Below are positions 10,702-20,031 of a DNA stretch of 64,000 nucleotides, in pieces. Every line of letters starts with the position of its first letter. The stretch's first letter is position 1. The DNA lies in NCBI GenBank assembly GCA_002708265.1, contig PANA01000002.1, forward strand, positions 231,269 to 295,268, in the 5' to 3' direction. The stretch is from Legionellales bacterium. GTDB taxonomy: Bacteria > Pseudomonadota > Gammaproteobacteria > Berkiellales > Berkiellaceae. The position numbers and the translations under genes are program-made. The notes under the pieces are model-generated. The model made no database searches. It was not told the origin of the DNA and saw nothing but the letters and a program-made list of their open reading frames with translations.

Positions 10702-13067
10702 CTAGATAAGTGTTCAGCGACATATAACCAAGTTTCTAGAACAGTATCAGGATTGAGCGAAACACTATCTATTCCTTGCTCAACTAACCACTGTGCTAAA
10801 TCAGGATGATCTGAAGGGCCTTGCCCGCAGATACCTACATACTTGCCCTGCTTCTTACAGGCAGTAATCGCCATTTTAAGCATTTCTTTGACCGCAGGAT
10901 CACGCTCGTCAAACGCTTGAGCCACAATGCCTGAATCGCGATCTAAACCTAGGGTCAACTGAGTCATGTCATTAGAGCCAATTGAGAATCCATCAAAGTA
11001 TTCAAGAAAGCGTTCTGCTAAAACTGCATTAGTTGGCAGCTCGCACATCATAATGACTTTAAGACCGTCCTTGCCTCTTTCTAAACCATGCTTTTGAAGC
11101 ACTTCATGAACTTTCTTTGCTTCCTCTAATGTTCGAACGAATGGAATCATAATTTCAACATTCGTTAACCCCATTTCTTCTCTAACCCAGCGAACCGCTT
11201 CGCACTCTAGCGCAAATGCATCCATGAATGAAGGAGAGACATAGCGAGATGCTCCTCTAAAGCCAATCATTGGGTTTTCTTCTTCTGGCTCATATATATC
11301 ACCACCCAACAAATTAGCATATTCGTTTGATTTAAAATCAGATAGACGAATAATCACGCGCTTTGGTGAAAACGCTGCGGCGATGGTTGATATACCCTCT
11401 GCCAATTTTTTAACGTAGTATTTTCTTGGCGAGTCATATGCCGCTGTGCGCTCATATATTTCTGCCTTAAGCTCATCACTAAGCATTTCAGCTTCTAGAC
11501 AAGCTTTCGGGTGAATGCCAATCATTTGGCTAATAATAAATTCAAGTCTTGCTAAGCCAACGCCTTCATTGGGAAGACTTTGAAAAGCAAAAGCCCTATC
11601 AGGATTACCAACATTCATCATGACTTTAAAAGGAATGGCAGGCATTTTGTTGAGCTCAACTTTTTTAATATCGAACTTAATTTTCTGATTATAAACTCTA
11701 CCGACGTCACCTTCAGCACAACTAACGGTTATTGGTTGGCCACTTTTAATATCTTTTGTGGCGGAGCCACAACCAACAACTGCTGGAATACCGAGTTCTC
11801 TAGCGATAATAGCAGCATGGCAAGTACGCCCACCTCTGTTCGTAACAATCGCAGCGGCTCTTTTCATGACAGGCTCCCAATCAGGGTCTGTCATATCGGT
11901 AACCAAAACCGTACCAGGAACAACTTTGTCCATATCATCAAGTGAACTGATGACAACTGCTTCCCCAGCACCAATGCGTTGCCCTATACTTCGACCCTCT
12001 ACAAGGATTGATGCATCATGATCTGCCAGCTGGTAGGTTTCAAGAACGCTCTTTTGATCTCTACTTTTAACCGTCTCAGGGCGTGCTTGAACAATAAAAA
12101 GCTCGCCAGTTAGACCATCTTTAGCCCACTCAACATCCATAGGACGCTTGTAGTGCTTTTCAATTAAAATTACCTGCTTGGCAAGCGCTTCTACTTCAGA
12201 ATCTGTTAAAGAAAATAACATTCGCTCGGAAGGGGGGACATCTTCTGTCTTAACAAGAGCATCGCCTTTGTCGACATAAACCATTCGCTGTTGTTTATGC
12301 CCAACGTTTCTTCGAACAATCGCCTTTTTCCCCGCATTCAAAGAGGGCTTGTGTACGTAGAATTCATCTGGGTTGACGACGCCTTGAACAACCAGCTCAC
12401 CAAGACCATATGCCGATGTGATGAAAACAACATCATCAAATCCCGATTCGGTATCAAGTGAAAACATCACACCACTAGAAGCTAAATCACTTCGAACCAT
12501 TTGCTGAATACCAGCAGATATTAGTACATCTTTATGATCAAACCCATGGTGGACACGATAGGCAATCGCCCTATCATTGAACAAAGAAGCAAAAACTTTT
12601 TTGATGCAGGATAAAACGCTCTCAATACCTGTTACATTTAAATAGGTTTCCTGCTGACCTGCAAAAGAAGCATCCGGCAAGTCTTCAGCTGTGGCAGAAG
12701 AGCGAACGGCGACAGAACCACCTTTACTCACAAAAGCTTCATATGACTCTCGTACAGCCTGCTCAAACTCGGGGACAAAAGGCGCAGCCTCAATATCTTG
12801 ACGTATTTGAGCCCCTACTTTGGCCAGCTCTGCAACATCTTCAATATCCAACTGCTCAAGCTTGCTATGAATTGAGTTGTTTAACTTATTTTTTTCCATA
12901 AATTCAGCAAACGCTTCAGCTGTGGTCGCGAAGCCCCCGGGGACCTTGACTCCCACACCGGATAAATTAGCAATCATTTCACCTAGAGAAGCATTTTTGC
13001 CACCGACCTGTGCAATATCCCCAATGCCAAGTTTTTCGAATGGAATCACATATGTTGTTGCAGACAT
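10698..13067 (-). CDS. ppsA: Phosphoenolpyruvate synthase
   Basis: Converts pyruvate and ATP to PEP, AMP and phosphate for gluconeogenesis. The 789-residue protein has the N-terminal ATP-grasp part with [21 protein letters not shown]. The central swivelling domain has [15 protein letters not shown], with catalytic His417 and regulatory Thr415 (equivalents of E. coli His421 and Thr419). The C-terminal PEP-binding barrel has [11 protein letters not shown] and [17 protein letters not shown]. The ribosome-binding site GTGAGG precedes the ATG. It is divergent from ppsR, whose product controls it by phosphorylation, with 82 bases between the starts. Confidence 0.97.
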   Translation of the reverse strand: MSATTYVIPFEKLGIGDIAQVGGKNASLGEMIANLSGVGVKVPGGFATTAEAFAEFMEKNKLNNSIHSKLEQLDIEDVAELAKVGAQIRQDIEAAPFVPEFEQAVRESYEAFVSKGGSVAVRSSATAEDLPDASFAGQQETYLNVTGIESVLSCIKKVFASLFNDRAIAYRVHHGFDHKDVLISAGIQQMVRSDLASSGVMFSLDTESGFDDVVFITSAYGLGELVVQGVVNPDEFYVHKPSLNAGKKAIVRRNVGHKQQRMVYVDKGDALVKTEDVPPSERMLFSLTDSEVEALAKQVILIEKHYKRPMDVEWAKDGLTGELFIVQARPETVKSRDQKSVLETYQLADHDASILVEGRSIGQRIGAGEAVVISSLDDMDKVVPGTVLVTDMTDPDWEPVMKRAAAIVTNRGGRTCHAAIIARELGIPAVVGCGSATKDIKSGQPITVSCAEGDVGRVYNQKIKFDIKKVELNKMPAIPFKVMMNVGNPDRAFAFQSLPNEGVGLARLEFIISQMIGIHPKACLEAEMLSDELKAEIYERTAAYDSPRKYYVKKLAEGISTIAAAFSPKRVIIRLSDFKSNEYANLLGGDIYEPEEENPMIGFRGASRYVSPSFMDAFALECEAVRWVREEMGLTNVEIMIPFVRTLEEAKKVHEVLQKHGLERGKDGLKVIMMCELPTNAVLAERFLEYFDGFSIGSNDMTQLTLGLDRDSGIVAQAFDERDPAVKEMLKMAITACKKQGKYVGICGQGPSDHPDLAQWLVEQGIDSVSLNPDTVLETWLYVAEHLSS

Positions 13068-13149
13068 ATTGCCTCACTATTGCTACTAATGCTGATGTAC
13101 GAGAAGATGTTTTTATCAGAGCTATATTGTCTCAAACTTAGGGGGTAAC

Positions 13150-13971
13150 GTGAAGCATAGGACCGTCTTTTTTATCTCAGACAGAACTGGTATTACGGCA
13201 GAAACACTCGGTAATACCCTCACGAGCCAGTTTGATGACATCAAGTTTGATCCTGTTACCCTCTCATTTGTTGATAATCAAGAAAAGGCCGAAAAAGCCA
13301 TACAAAAAATAAATACTGTTGCTGATACCCAAGGCATTATTCCCATCGTTTTTTCCACTATTATCGACCCTGCCATTCGAAATCAGGTTCAAAAAAGTAA
13401 AGGGTTCATGATTGACTTTATTGACAGCTTCATTGGCCCGCTCGAAGATCTTTTGGGGACAAAGTCTAACCACACAGTTGGTCGATCGCATGGTGTGGTA
13501 GACCTAAGAGAGTATTACACTCGAATAGAGTCAGTGAACTTTGCATTACAGTATGATGATGGTGCCAGCACTAAGGGATATCAGAGTGCTGATGTTATTC
13601 TAGTCGGTGTGTCTCGATGTGGCAAAACCCCAACAGCCTTGTACTTAGCAATGCACTATGGAATCAAAGCGGCAAACTACCCCTTAACTGAAGAGGATTT
13701 GGAGTCAGGAAAACTGCCTAAAACTCTAGATCCTTACCTTGAAAAACTTTTTGGGATAACTATTGAGCCAATGCGTCTTCAACAAATACGTAGCAAAAGA
13801 CGTCCTAGCAGCGAATATGCCATGCTTCAACAATGCCAAAAAGAGGTCAAGGCTGTTGAACGCCTCTATAGACAATATAACATACCATTCATCTCTTCTA
13901 CCTCCTCTTCGATAGAAGAGATGTCAGCACGAATATTGTCTGATAGAAACTTAAAGCGTCGATTAAAATGA
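13150..13971 (+). CDS. ppsR: PEP synthase regulatory protein (bifunctional kinase/pyrophosphorylase)
   Basis: DUF299 family protein that inactivates PEP synthase by ADP-dependent phosphorylation of the active-site Thr and reactivates it by phosphate-dependent dephosphorylation. The 273-residue protein has the family P-loop GVSRCGKTPTALYLAM at about 153-168 and the N-terminal VFFISDRTGITAETLG. The start codon is GTG, preceded by a purine-rich GGGGGTAAC. Regulator and target ppsA are divergently transcribed. The 3' end overlaps the end of prpD on the opposite strand by 9 bases. Confidence 0.95.
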   Translation: MKHRTVFFISDRTGITAETLGNTLTSQFDDIKFDPVTLSFVDNQEKAEKAIQKINTVADTQGIIPIVFSTIIDPAIRNQVQKSKGFMIDFIDSFIGPLEDLLGTKSNHTVGRSHGVVDLREYYTRIESVNFALQYDDGASTKGYQSADVILVGVSRCGKTPTALYLAMHYGIKAANYPLTEEDLESGKLPKTLDPYLEKLFGITIEPMRLQQIRSKRRPSSEYAMLQQCQKEVKAVERLYRQYNIPFISSTSSSIEEMSARILSDRNLKRRLK

Positions 13972-15345
13972 ATTTGGCCACAAATTCCAAAACGACATAA
14001 TATCCATATTTTTTATGTCGTCATTCTTCCAGGCAGATACAATTTTATCTACCTGCTCATTATTATATCTTGTTTTAGCATTTCTGATGAACTTATCAAG
14101 TAAAGGTTGAATGGCTTCAGCACGTCTACATTTATGGCCTAATGGATAATCTACCTGCACTATTGACGATTTTCTGCCATCATTAAACTCAACTTGCACA
14201 CTATTTGGAATCGCACGCCTGCTCGGATCAAAATAGGCTTCAGTGAAACTTGGGTCTTCCATGCATACAATTTTATCTCTCAAAGACTCCAAAACTGAGT
14301 CGGATGCCCGCTCATCTAAATATGAAGCATCTGTTACCTCATCGTCCAAAAGAGCTACAGCTACCATATATTCTAAGCAATGATCACGATCAGCAGGATT
14401 TTTAAGTGGCCCCTGCTTGCTAATTATACGCATACCGGCTTCTTGTGTTTTTACTATAACCTTTGACACAAGAGAGATATCTGAAATTTCAGATTTTAGT
14501 TTTTGAGCCGCTTCAATAGCGGTTTGTGCGTGAAACTCAGCCGGATACGAAACTTTAAATAGAATATTATTAACGACATACTCACTAAATGAGTGACTAG
14601 TGTTAAGTTTCTGCTGGTTAAATAAAACTGATTGAAAGCCCCACTTGGGAGCCGTTAAAGCACTAGGGTAGCCCTTCTCTCCCTTTATTGTGTACCAAAG
14701 TAAAGTGAGCGCTCGCGAACAAGCATCTCCCGCCGCCCATGATTTTCGACTACCCGTATTTGGTGCGTGACGATAGGTTCTTAATGCTTGTCCATCAACA
14801 AAGCATTGGCTAAGAGCTGCTAACATCCGTGATTTATTTAAACCTAGAAGTCTTCCACAAGCAGCTGTGGATGCTAATTTAACAAGGATTACATGATCTA
14901 GCCCAACTTCATTAAAAGCATTATCTAATGCAATAATTCCCTGTATTTCGTAAGCAATAATGCCGGCAGTCAATACTTGACTCATTGTAGCTTGCACATA
15001 AAAAGCAGCAACTAAAATCGCAGCAAAGTTGTCAGAAGGATGCCCCCACTCTTTAGCAAGCCAAGTATCATTGTAATCGAGCCAGCGATTCAACGAGCCA
15101 ATCGCGAATGCAGCTTGGGTAGGCGTTAGAGTAATATCCATACCAGGAATTCGTACTCCTTCATGTGAGAGAACAAATGGCTGATTGACCAAGTTGCTAG
15201 CCTCAGCATGATTGAGTGCAAGTAGCCCACACCCCATTGCATCCATTAAACATGATGTAATGGTTTTGTAGGCATCGGTCGAAAAATGATGCTCATCCAG
15301 TGCGTAGTCAGCTATGTTTTGTAATAGCTGGTCATAATTTTCCAT
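13963..15345 (-). CDS. prpD: 2-methylcitrate dehydratase (PrpD/MmgE family)
   Basis: Dehydrates 2-methylcitrate to 2-methyl-cis-aconitate in the methylcitrate cycle of propionyl-CoA breakdown. The 460-residue protein matches PrpD by eye: CLMDAMGCGLLALNH near residue 32, SLNRWLDYNDTWLAKEWGHPSDN at about 106-128 and the GNTGSRKSWAAGDA-like segment. Slightly shorter than E. coli PrpD (483). It follows prpC with no intervening base (stop TAA then ATG), so it is the third gene of a prpB-prpC-prpD operon. No AcnD/PrpF pair is seen. Confidence 0.93.
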   Translation of the reverse strand: MENYDQLLQNIADYALDEHHFSTDAYKTITSCLMDAMGCGLLALNHAEASNLVNQPFVLSHEGVRIPGMDITLTPTQAAFAIGSLNRWLDYNDTWLAKEWGHPSDNFAAILVAAFYVQATMSQVLTAGIIAYEIQGIIALDNAFNEVGLDHVILVKLASTAACGRLLGLNKSRMLAALSQCFVDGQALRTYRHAPNTGSRKSWAAGDACSRALTLLWYTIKGEKGYPSALTAPKWGFQSVLFNQQKLNTSHSFSEYVVNNILFKVSYPAEFHAQTAIEAAQKLKSEISDISLVSKVIVKTQEAGMRIISKQGPLKNPADRDHCLEYMVAVALLDDEVTDASYLDERASDSVLESLRDKIVCMEDPSFTEAYFDPSRRAIPNSVQVEFNDGRKSSIVQVDYPLGHKCRRAEAIQPLLDKFIRNAKTRYNNEQVDKIVSAWKNDDIKNMDIMSFWNLWPNSF

Positions 15346-16455
15346 TTATCTATCCTCTATACCTACATAGGATCTTAGTTCGGGACCTTCATACTCGGCA
15401 CTGGGTCGAATTAGCCGATTGTTTTCGCGCTGCTCTATGACATGAGCTATCCACCCTGAACTTCTTGCTATAACGAATATTGGCGTAAATAGTTCAGTGG
15501 GAATACCTAAAAGTCGGTACAATGCAGCCGCATAAAAATCAAGATTCGGGAACAACCCTTTTTTGTCCTTGAGAAGATTCTCAACCGCTTCAAATTTATT
15601 ATAAAAATCCATCTCATTTTGTTTACTGCTCACGTCACACGCAAGTTGCTTGATAATATCAGAGCGAGGATCGCTATCTTTGTATACACGATGTCCGAAG
15701 CCCATGATTTTTTCTTTTTTCTCTAGTCGAGCCTTCACACCAATGACAGCTGATTCAGGACTATCGAACATGTCCATCAAAGCCATAGCTTGTTCGTTTG
15801 CCCCTCCGTGGAGAGGGCCTCTCAATGTTCCTATAGCACCGGTAATACATGAAAAGATATCAGACAGAGTTGCAGCACATACTCTTGCAGTAAAGGTCGA
15901 GGCGTTAAACTCATGTTCCGCATATAGGGTCAAAGAAGCATCAAACACTCTAACCGACAACTCACTTGGTGTGTTTTGTTGAAGCATTCTTAAAAAATGT
16001 TCAGCCATAGAACTACCAGAAAATACTGTATTAATCCTTTCTCCATAGTGTGCAAATCGATACCAATAGGAAATCATTGAGGGCAACGTTGCAATGATAC
16101 GTACTACGACATTATCGATATTATCCTTTTCTGGCTCAATGCACCCTAAATATGAAACCCCAGTTCGAAGCACATCCATTGGATGTGTCTCTTTTGGAAT
16201 GCCTTCCAGAACTTTACACAAAGACTCGGGCAACTTTGAAGCATTAGCTATTTTGCTTTTAAACGCGTCTAAGATTTCACTTTTAGGAAGCTCACCATTT
16301 AAAAGCAAGCAGACTACTTCTTCAAATGATCCCTTTAAAGCTAGTTCTTTTATGTCATACCCGTAATAAGTTAAACCTATACCCGCTTTCCCCACAGTTG
16401 ATATTTTTGTTTTACCCGCAGTAACTCCGGCCAATCCCTCTGAATTTGTTGTCAT
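15346..16455 (-). CDS. prpC: 2-methylcitrate synthase
   Basis: Condenses propionyl-CoA with oxaloacetate. Citrate synthase superfamily, 369 residues, with the catalytic segments LRGPLHGGANEQAMALM, IMGFGHRVYKDSDPRSDIIK and the C-terminal FVIARSSGWIAHVIEQR. The short N-terminus without the zinc-binding extension fits the PrpC/type I branch rather than the longer GltA of gammaproteobacteria. It overlaps prpB by the ATGA motif and abuts prpD, so it is assigned to propionate rather than citrate metabolism on context and sequence together. Confidence 0.94.
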   Translation of the reverse strand: MTTNSEGLAGVTAGKTKISTVGKAGIGLTYYGYDIKELALKGSFEEVVCLLLNGELPKSEILDAFKSKIANASKLPESLCKVLEGIPKETHPMDVLRTGVSYLGCIEPEKDNIDNVVVRIIATLPSMISYWYRFAHYGERINTVFSGSSMAEHFLRMLQQNTPSELSVRVFDASLTLYAEHEFNASTFTARVCAATLSDIFSCITGAIGTLRGPLHGGANEQAMALMDMFDSPESAVIGVKARLEKKEKIMGFGHRVYKDSDPRSDIIKQLACDVSSKQNEMDFYNKFEAVENLLKDKKGLFPNLDFYAAALYRLLGIPTELFTPIFVIARSSGWIAHVIEQRENNRLIRPSAEYEGPELRSYVGIEDR

Positions 16456-17306
16456 AAAACTTCCTTGCTTATTACTTTAGCGTATTCATCGTATTCAATA
16501 AGGTCATATAAGTCTTTTCTGCTCTGCATCTTTTCAAGGACAGCATTAAAACTTTTTCTATCACTCAGCTCTGAAAGACCATCCTCTGCTGCTTTGTTCA
16601 TTAGCCTAAATAAGCTCAAAGGGTACAATTTCATTTTTACCCCAGAATTAATTAACTCATCATCTGTTAATGGTGGCGTTTTACCAAACTCGGTCATATT
16701 TGCCAAAACAGGAATAGATACCCTTGAGCATACAGACTGAAACTCATTCGTTGATTTGGCAGCCTCTAGAAACAAAGCCCCTGCTCCAGCTTTTTCATAG
16801 GCTTTGCTTCTTTCTATGGTTTTCTCTAAACCTTCAACTGCTAAAGCATCTGTTCGAGCCATTACCATAAAGCCCTCAGGCGCTGTCTCTTTTGCGACAC
16901 TGATTTTGTGTGACATATCTGAAAGGGGAATCAGTGTTTTTCCATCTAAATGACCACATTTTTTTTCAAAAGACTGATCTTCAATATGTAAGCCAGAAGC
17001 ACCACTGGCCACTAGCTGTTTCACTGTTCGTTTAACATTAAGTAATCCACCCCAACCTGTATCAGCATCTACCAAGATCGGTAAATTTGTAACCGCCCTC
17101 ATATTTCTAACCACGTAACATACGTTATCTAGAGAGGTCATCGCCAAATCAGGAATGCCAAGTTCATGATTAGCAACGCAGGCCCCTGACACATACAAAC
17201 ACTTAAACCCTTTTTTCTCAGCCATAAGTGCAATGAGAGGATTTGGAACCCCCACCAAAGTCAGTAGCTTTTCATTTTCTAATAAATTATTTATTGAGTT
17301 TTCCAT
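16452..17306 (-). CDS. prpB: Methylisocitrate lyase
   Basis: Cleaves 2-methylisocitrate to pyruvate and succinate, the last step of the methylcitrate cycle. Isocitrate lyase/PEP mutase superfamily, 284 residues. The active-site KKCGH motif is at 115-119 with catalytic Cys117, and the metal-binding DADTGWGG segment at 80-87. First gene of the prpBCD operon. No PrpR-type or GntR regulator gene is beside it, so regulation must come from elsewhere. The 97-base gap to the divergent gene at 17404 would hold its promoter. Confidence 0.95.
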   Translation of the reverse strand: MENSINNLLENEKLLTLVGVPNPLIALMAEKKGFKCLYVSGACVANHELGIPDLAMTSLDNVCYVVRNMRAVTNLPILVDADTGWGGLLNVKRTVKQLVASGASGLHIEDQSFEKKCGHLDGKTLIPLSDMSHKISVAKETAPEGFMVMARTDALAVEGLEKTIERSKAYEKAGAGALFLEAAKSTNEFQSVCSRVSIPVLANMTEFGKTPPLTDDELINSGVKMKLYPLSLFRLMNKAAEDGLSELSDRKSFNAVLEKMQSRKDLYDLIEYDEYAKVISKEVL

Positions 17307-17363
17307 GATTTTCTCACTTAATTATGGAACTTCTATTTAGAAAGTTTTCCTGTTAGCATCGAT

Positions 17364-17372
17364 TGATACAAT
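17364..17372 (+). promoter_or_regulatory. Extended -10 promoter candidate
   Basis: TGATACAAT matches an extended -10 element (TGn plus TACAAT, 5 of 6) 31 bases before the ATG of the unrecognised gene at 17404. The -35 region is poor. It is a candidate only. Confidence 0.35.
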
Positions 17373-17403
17373 AATTAAAACTCACATCAAGGAGTAAGGG
17401 AAT

Positions 17404-18480
17404 ATGCCAAGAGGTACTAAACCTAGTATACACAAATTGACTGTTGGAACTGATGGTGATACTGAAAAGGTTTTGAATGGTGATATTTTCATCATACATC
17501 CTGCGGCAAACTTAGCAGGCGAGCCCTTCACTATACAGCTTGCTGAAAAGGCTGTATTCCAAATGTTGAATAATGTCCTTGTCTCTAGTGGCAGTCCAAC
17601 TCGAATTGTTGATCTAAGTGATATTGTTGGCCAGGGCGCTTCTGTTCCAGGATATTGTGAGAGTTACGCTAAAGATATAAAAGAAGCCTTTAAATCCAAA
17701 GATGCTTTTTTAATATTCAATTTTCCATTAAAAGAAGTAACAGCAGGCGGAGCACCATCTATAGTTTTTGATATGCCTGAAGAAGCCCTACAAACACTAC
17801 AATCTCAAGTTAGAGAATTGTATGGGAAAACTGTTTTGCCGAGCGATACTTGGAAAGTCCCCAAATCTGTAATTTTTTTATTCTCAATCGCAGGTAATGA
17901 ACAGGCACAGATTTCTGATGACCAACTGAAGCCAATGGTTCAGACACTTTTAAAAACTCTTTTCACTTCAGAAGAAAAAGAGACAAGAGATACTCATTTA
18001 GGTATTAGAAGGAATAGTCCATTTATCTTGGTATCAACCGATATTCATCTTCCAGAGCCAACAACTATGCATTGGGAAGATTTAGCCAACTCCCCGAAAG
18101 ATCCAGGAGACTATTTTGAAGCAGCTTTAGCTTTACCTCGGGTTCACCAACATGGGAAAGAGGCAATGCACGCACGTGCTCGTTCTCGCTCAGAATCCGC
18201 TCCACACCCACATGGAGTGCCATTAGCTGATAGACGATATTCGTCATTTTCCGGAGCCGGTGGTCCAGCAGCGTCTTACACACCGGGATTTAGTTCTGCA
18301 TCATTAGTGCACCCAAGCGCACCACCGAGCACATTATATAACTTTTTACAGGCCCCTCCTCCAGCCTCTGAAGCAGCAGGAGGGCCGCCTGGCTATCATA
18401 CTCCAGGCTACCCATATAATCCTCCAGGAAGAATGAGGCTTACACCGAGCGGTTCGAGCAATTCTGATGCTGATGCTTAA
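17404..18480 (+). CDS. Unrecognised protein with Pro/Ser/Gly-rich disordered tail
   Basis: I do not recognise this 358-residue protein. Residues 1-240 look like a folded alpha/beta region. Residues 245-358 are rich in Pro, Ser, Gly, Ala and His and should be disordered. The tail contains RARSRSES (258-265), the six residues RSESAP (262-267), and PPGY (328-331). These match the consensus of 14-3-3 binding sites and WW-domain PPxY ligands. No signal peptide or membrane segment is seen. AAGGAG lies about 10 bases before the ATG. A secreted host-directed protein is conceivable, but only the tail motifs suggest it. Confidence 0.75.
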   Translation: MPRGTKPSIHKLTVGTDGDTEKVLNGDIFIIHPAANLAGEPFTIQLAEKAVFQMLNNVLVSSGSPTRIVDLSDIVGQGASVPGYCESYAKDIKEAFKSKDAFLIFNFPLKEVTAGGAPSIVFDMPEEALQTLQSQVRELYGKTVLPSDTWKVPKSVIFLFSIAGNEQAQISDDQLKPMVQTLLKTLFTSEEKETRDTHLGIRRNSPFILVSTDIHLPEPTTMHWEDLANSPKDPGDYFEAALALPRVHQHGKEAMHARARSRSESAPHPHGVPLADRRYSSFSGAGGPAASYTPGFSSASLVHPSAPPSTLYNFLQAPPPASEAAGGPPGYHTPGYPYNPPGRMRLTPSGSSNSDADA

Positions 18481-18534
18481 GTTAGTCATCTCTAAATTTT
18501 GAGCTAATCGCTAAACCTGCATTCTATTATGTTA

Positions 18535-18559
18535 ATCTCCCAACTTTTGGTTGGGAGAT
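18535..18559 (+). promoter_or_regulatory. Perfect 10-bp hairpin covering the ribosome-binding site of the next gene
   Basis: The arms ATCTCCCAAC and GTTGGGAGAT are perfectly complementary around a 5-base loop (TTTTG). The GGGAG in the 3' arm is the only ribosome-binding site for the ATG at 18563. Folding would therefore hide the site from the ribosome. It has no T-run after it, so it does not look like a terminator of the upstream gene. Confidence 0.7.
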
Positions 18560-18562
18560 CTC

Positions 18563-19585
18563 ATGTTTAAATCACCAATTATATTAATATTGTTGGCGCT
18601 TCAACTTGTTTATATGCCCGAGGCAAGGGCCGTTTACATGACGCTCTCCCCTTCAGACAGCTCTGTCACTCTAGCTAACCAGTTTACATTAACCCCTTCG
18701 GTTTCTGTTCAAAATGGTGAACACAAAGAGCTTGTTTATACCCATGGATATACATTAAGCGAACTTGTATGGCCGGTTAATAATGCACTACTGGGGAATC
18801 TTGAACTGGAATATCAAATATTCAGAAGCCTTGGATTAAAAGCCAGATTCTCACATTTAATTCAATCAGCTGATGGTACTGTTACAGATACAGATTGGGA
18901 TCCTGAGTTTTCAACAACTACTCCAATTATTTACTCAAGTGGGCGCTCTGAACTGGTAAATCTAACAGAACTAGACTTAGAAGCTAAACTAACACTATTT
19001 GAGATTGGTTCTAGCAAATTGAAGAGACTTCAATTTTCACAAAACTTAGATAATTTAAAGGTAAGTTTACTCTATGGTGTTCAAAATAACGGGAGCAGTT
19101 GGCGTTATTGGGGCGGAGAACAGTACTATAACCCAAACGGGATTACACTAAATAGCAATTACGATGATATAGACTCAATGGATCCCAGCGTTGTTGCTAT
19201 TAGGTACTCTGTCCAAGAGCAAACCCCCTACGTAGGTAGTCAGATTGAACTAAGATCTGGTGCGATCTTGGTTTCCGCTTCTGCAAAGTACTCAAATGAA
19301 GCTCATATTGAAGACATGGATGAACATCGATTAAGAAGTACCATATTTTACGACTCATTTCATGATGGAGAAAAACTTCAGCTGGAACTGTACGTATCAA
19401 CACCAATCAATGACAGTACAACTTTTTGGATCAATGGAAAGCAAGACAAGCTGTTTACTACAAAAGGTGACACTGTCATGGTAGATCAGTTCTACTATCC
19501 CTTTGAAGTTTATACTTTCGAAGGCGGTTCAGGCATAAACCACAAGAAACAAAGTATAATGGCTGGTTTTGATTATAGGTTCTAG
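18563..19585 (+). CDS. Predicted outer-membrane beta-barrel protein
   Basis: A 340-residue exported protein of no family I recognise. The N-terminus has a signal peptide ending near EARA-VYM (residues 1-22 or so). The body is rich in alternating polar/hydrophobic stretches and aromatic residues. The C-terminus is IMAGFDYRF, ending in Phe after alternating residues, which is the signal recognised by the BAM machinery. The ATG is preferred over an in-frame TTG four codons earlier. Its ribosome-binding site lies in a hairpin (18535-18559), suggesting translational control. Size would fit a 14- to 16-strand barrel, but channel or receptor function cannot be told. Confidence 0.7.
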   Translation: MFKSPIILILLALQLVYMPEARAVYMTLSPSDSSVTLANQFTLTPSVSVQNGEHKELVYTHGYTLSELVWPVNNALLGNLELEYQIFRSLGLKARFSHLIQSADGTVTDTDWDPEFSTTTPIIYSSGRSELVNLTELDLEAKLTLFEIGSSKLKRLQFSQNLDNLKVSLLYGVQNNGSSWRYWGGEQYYNPNGITLNSNYDDIDSMDPSVVAIRYSVQEQTPYVGSQIELRSGAILVSASAKYSNEAHIEDMDEHRLRSTIFYDSFHDGEKLQLELYVSTPINDSTTFWINGKQDKLFTTKGDTVMVDQFYYPFEVYTFEGGSGINHKKQSIMAGFDYRF

Positions 19586-19596
19586 TCAAAACGTTA

Positions 19597-19641
19597 GTTC
19601 ACAGTAATTTATTGAATCTAGCAATAAATCTTGCTGTGAAC
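19597..19641. terminator. Imperfect hairpin after the outer-membrane protein gene
   Basis: Outer arms GTTCACAG and CTGTGAAC (8 bp) enclose a second stem TTTATTG/CAATAAA (7 bp) with a 3x5 internal loop and a 7-base apical loop. It starts 11 bases after the stop codon. There is no clear T-run, so it may be a 3' stabilising structure or a weak terminator. Confidence 0.45.
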
Positions 19642-20031
19642 TTCTGTTCCATATCTAAATATATTTGGATCGTACAAGGATGTACATCAAAGATCCTTTT
19701 CTACATATAAAAGCGATTTTATATATTTACTATAAAATCCAGTACGTCAGTAGGCACCACACCGACCTTGCAGATTACTGTCTGGGATACGAAATCCTGT
19801 GGACTTTATGGCAGTGCTCGTACTCTTTCAACCTCATTATTAATACCTGATACGTTTGGGTCTGATGATTACTTGCAAGATACCTATCAGTGAATTGTGA
19901 GAAAAGAAGAATGTGTATACTCCAATAAGAAATTCTAAACCACACACTATGAATAAGACCAAAAGAAAAGAGAAGCTAGATTCATCTATAGAATAAGGAA
20001 AAGAATAAAACGTGCAAAAAAATATTAAGCT
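19642..20031. other. Gene-free AT-rich stretch between convergent genes
   Basis: The gap between the barrel gene and the 3' end of addA is about 450 bases, the longest in the window. Apart from the hairpin at its start I see no convincing gene, tRNA or repeat. A 61-codon frame at 19665-19850 lacks a ribosome-binding site and has an unlikely composition. A T-rich run on the minus strand just past addA (20008-20016) could help end addA transcription. Confidence 0.4.

Noticed and set aside
19665..19850. 61-codon open frame in the gap after the outer-membrane protein gene
   Set aside because: No ribosome-binding site, composition unlike the neighbours (many Tyr, His, Cys), and it crosses small inverted repeats.
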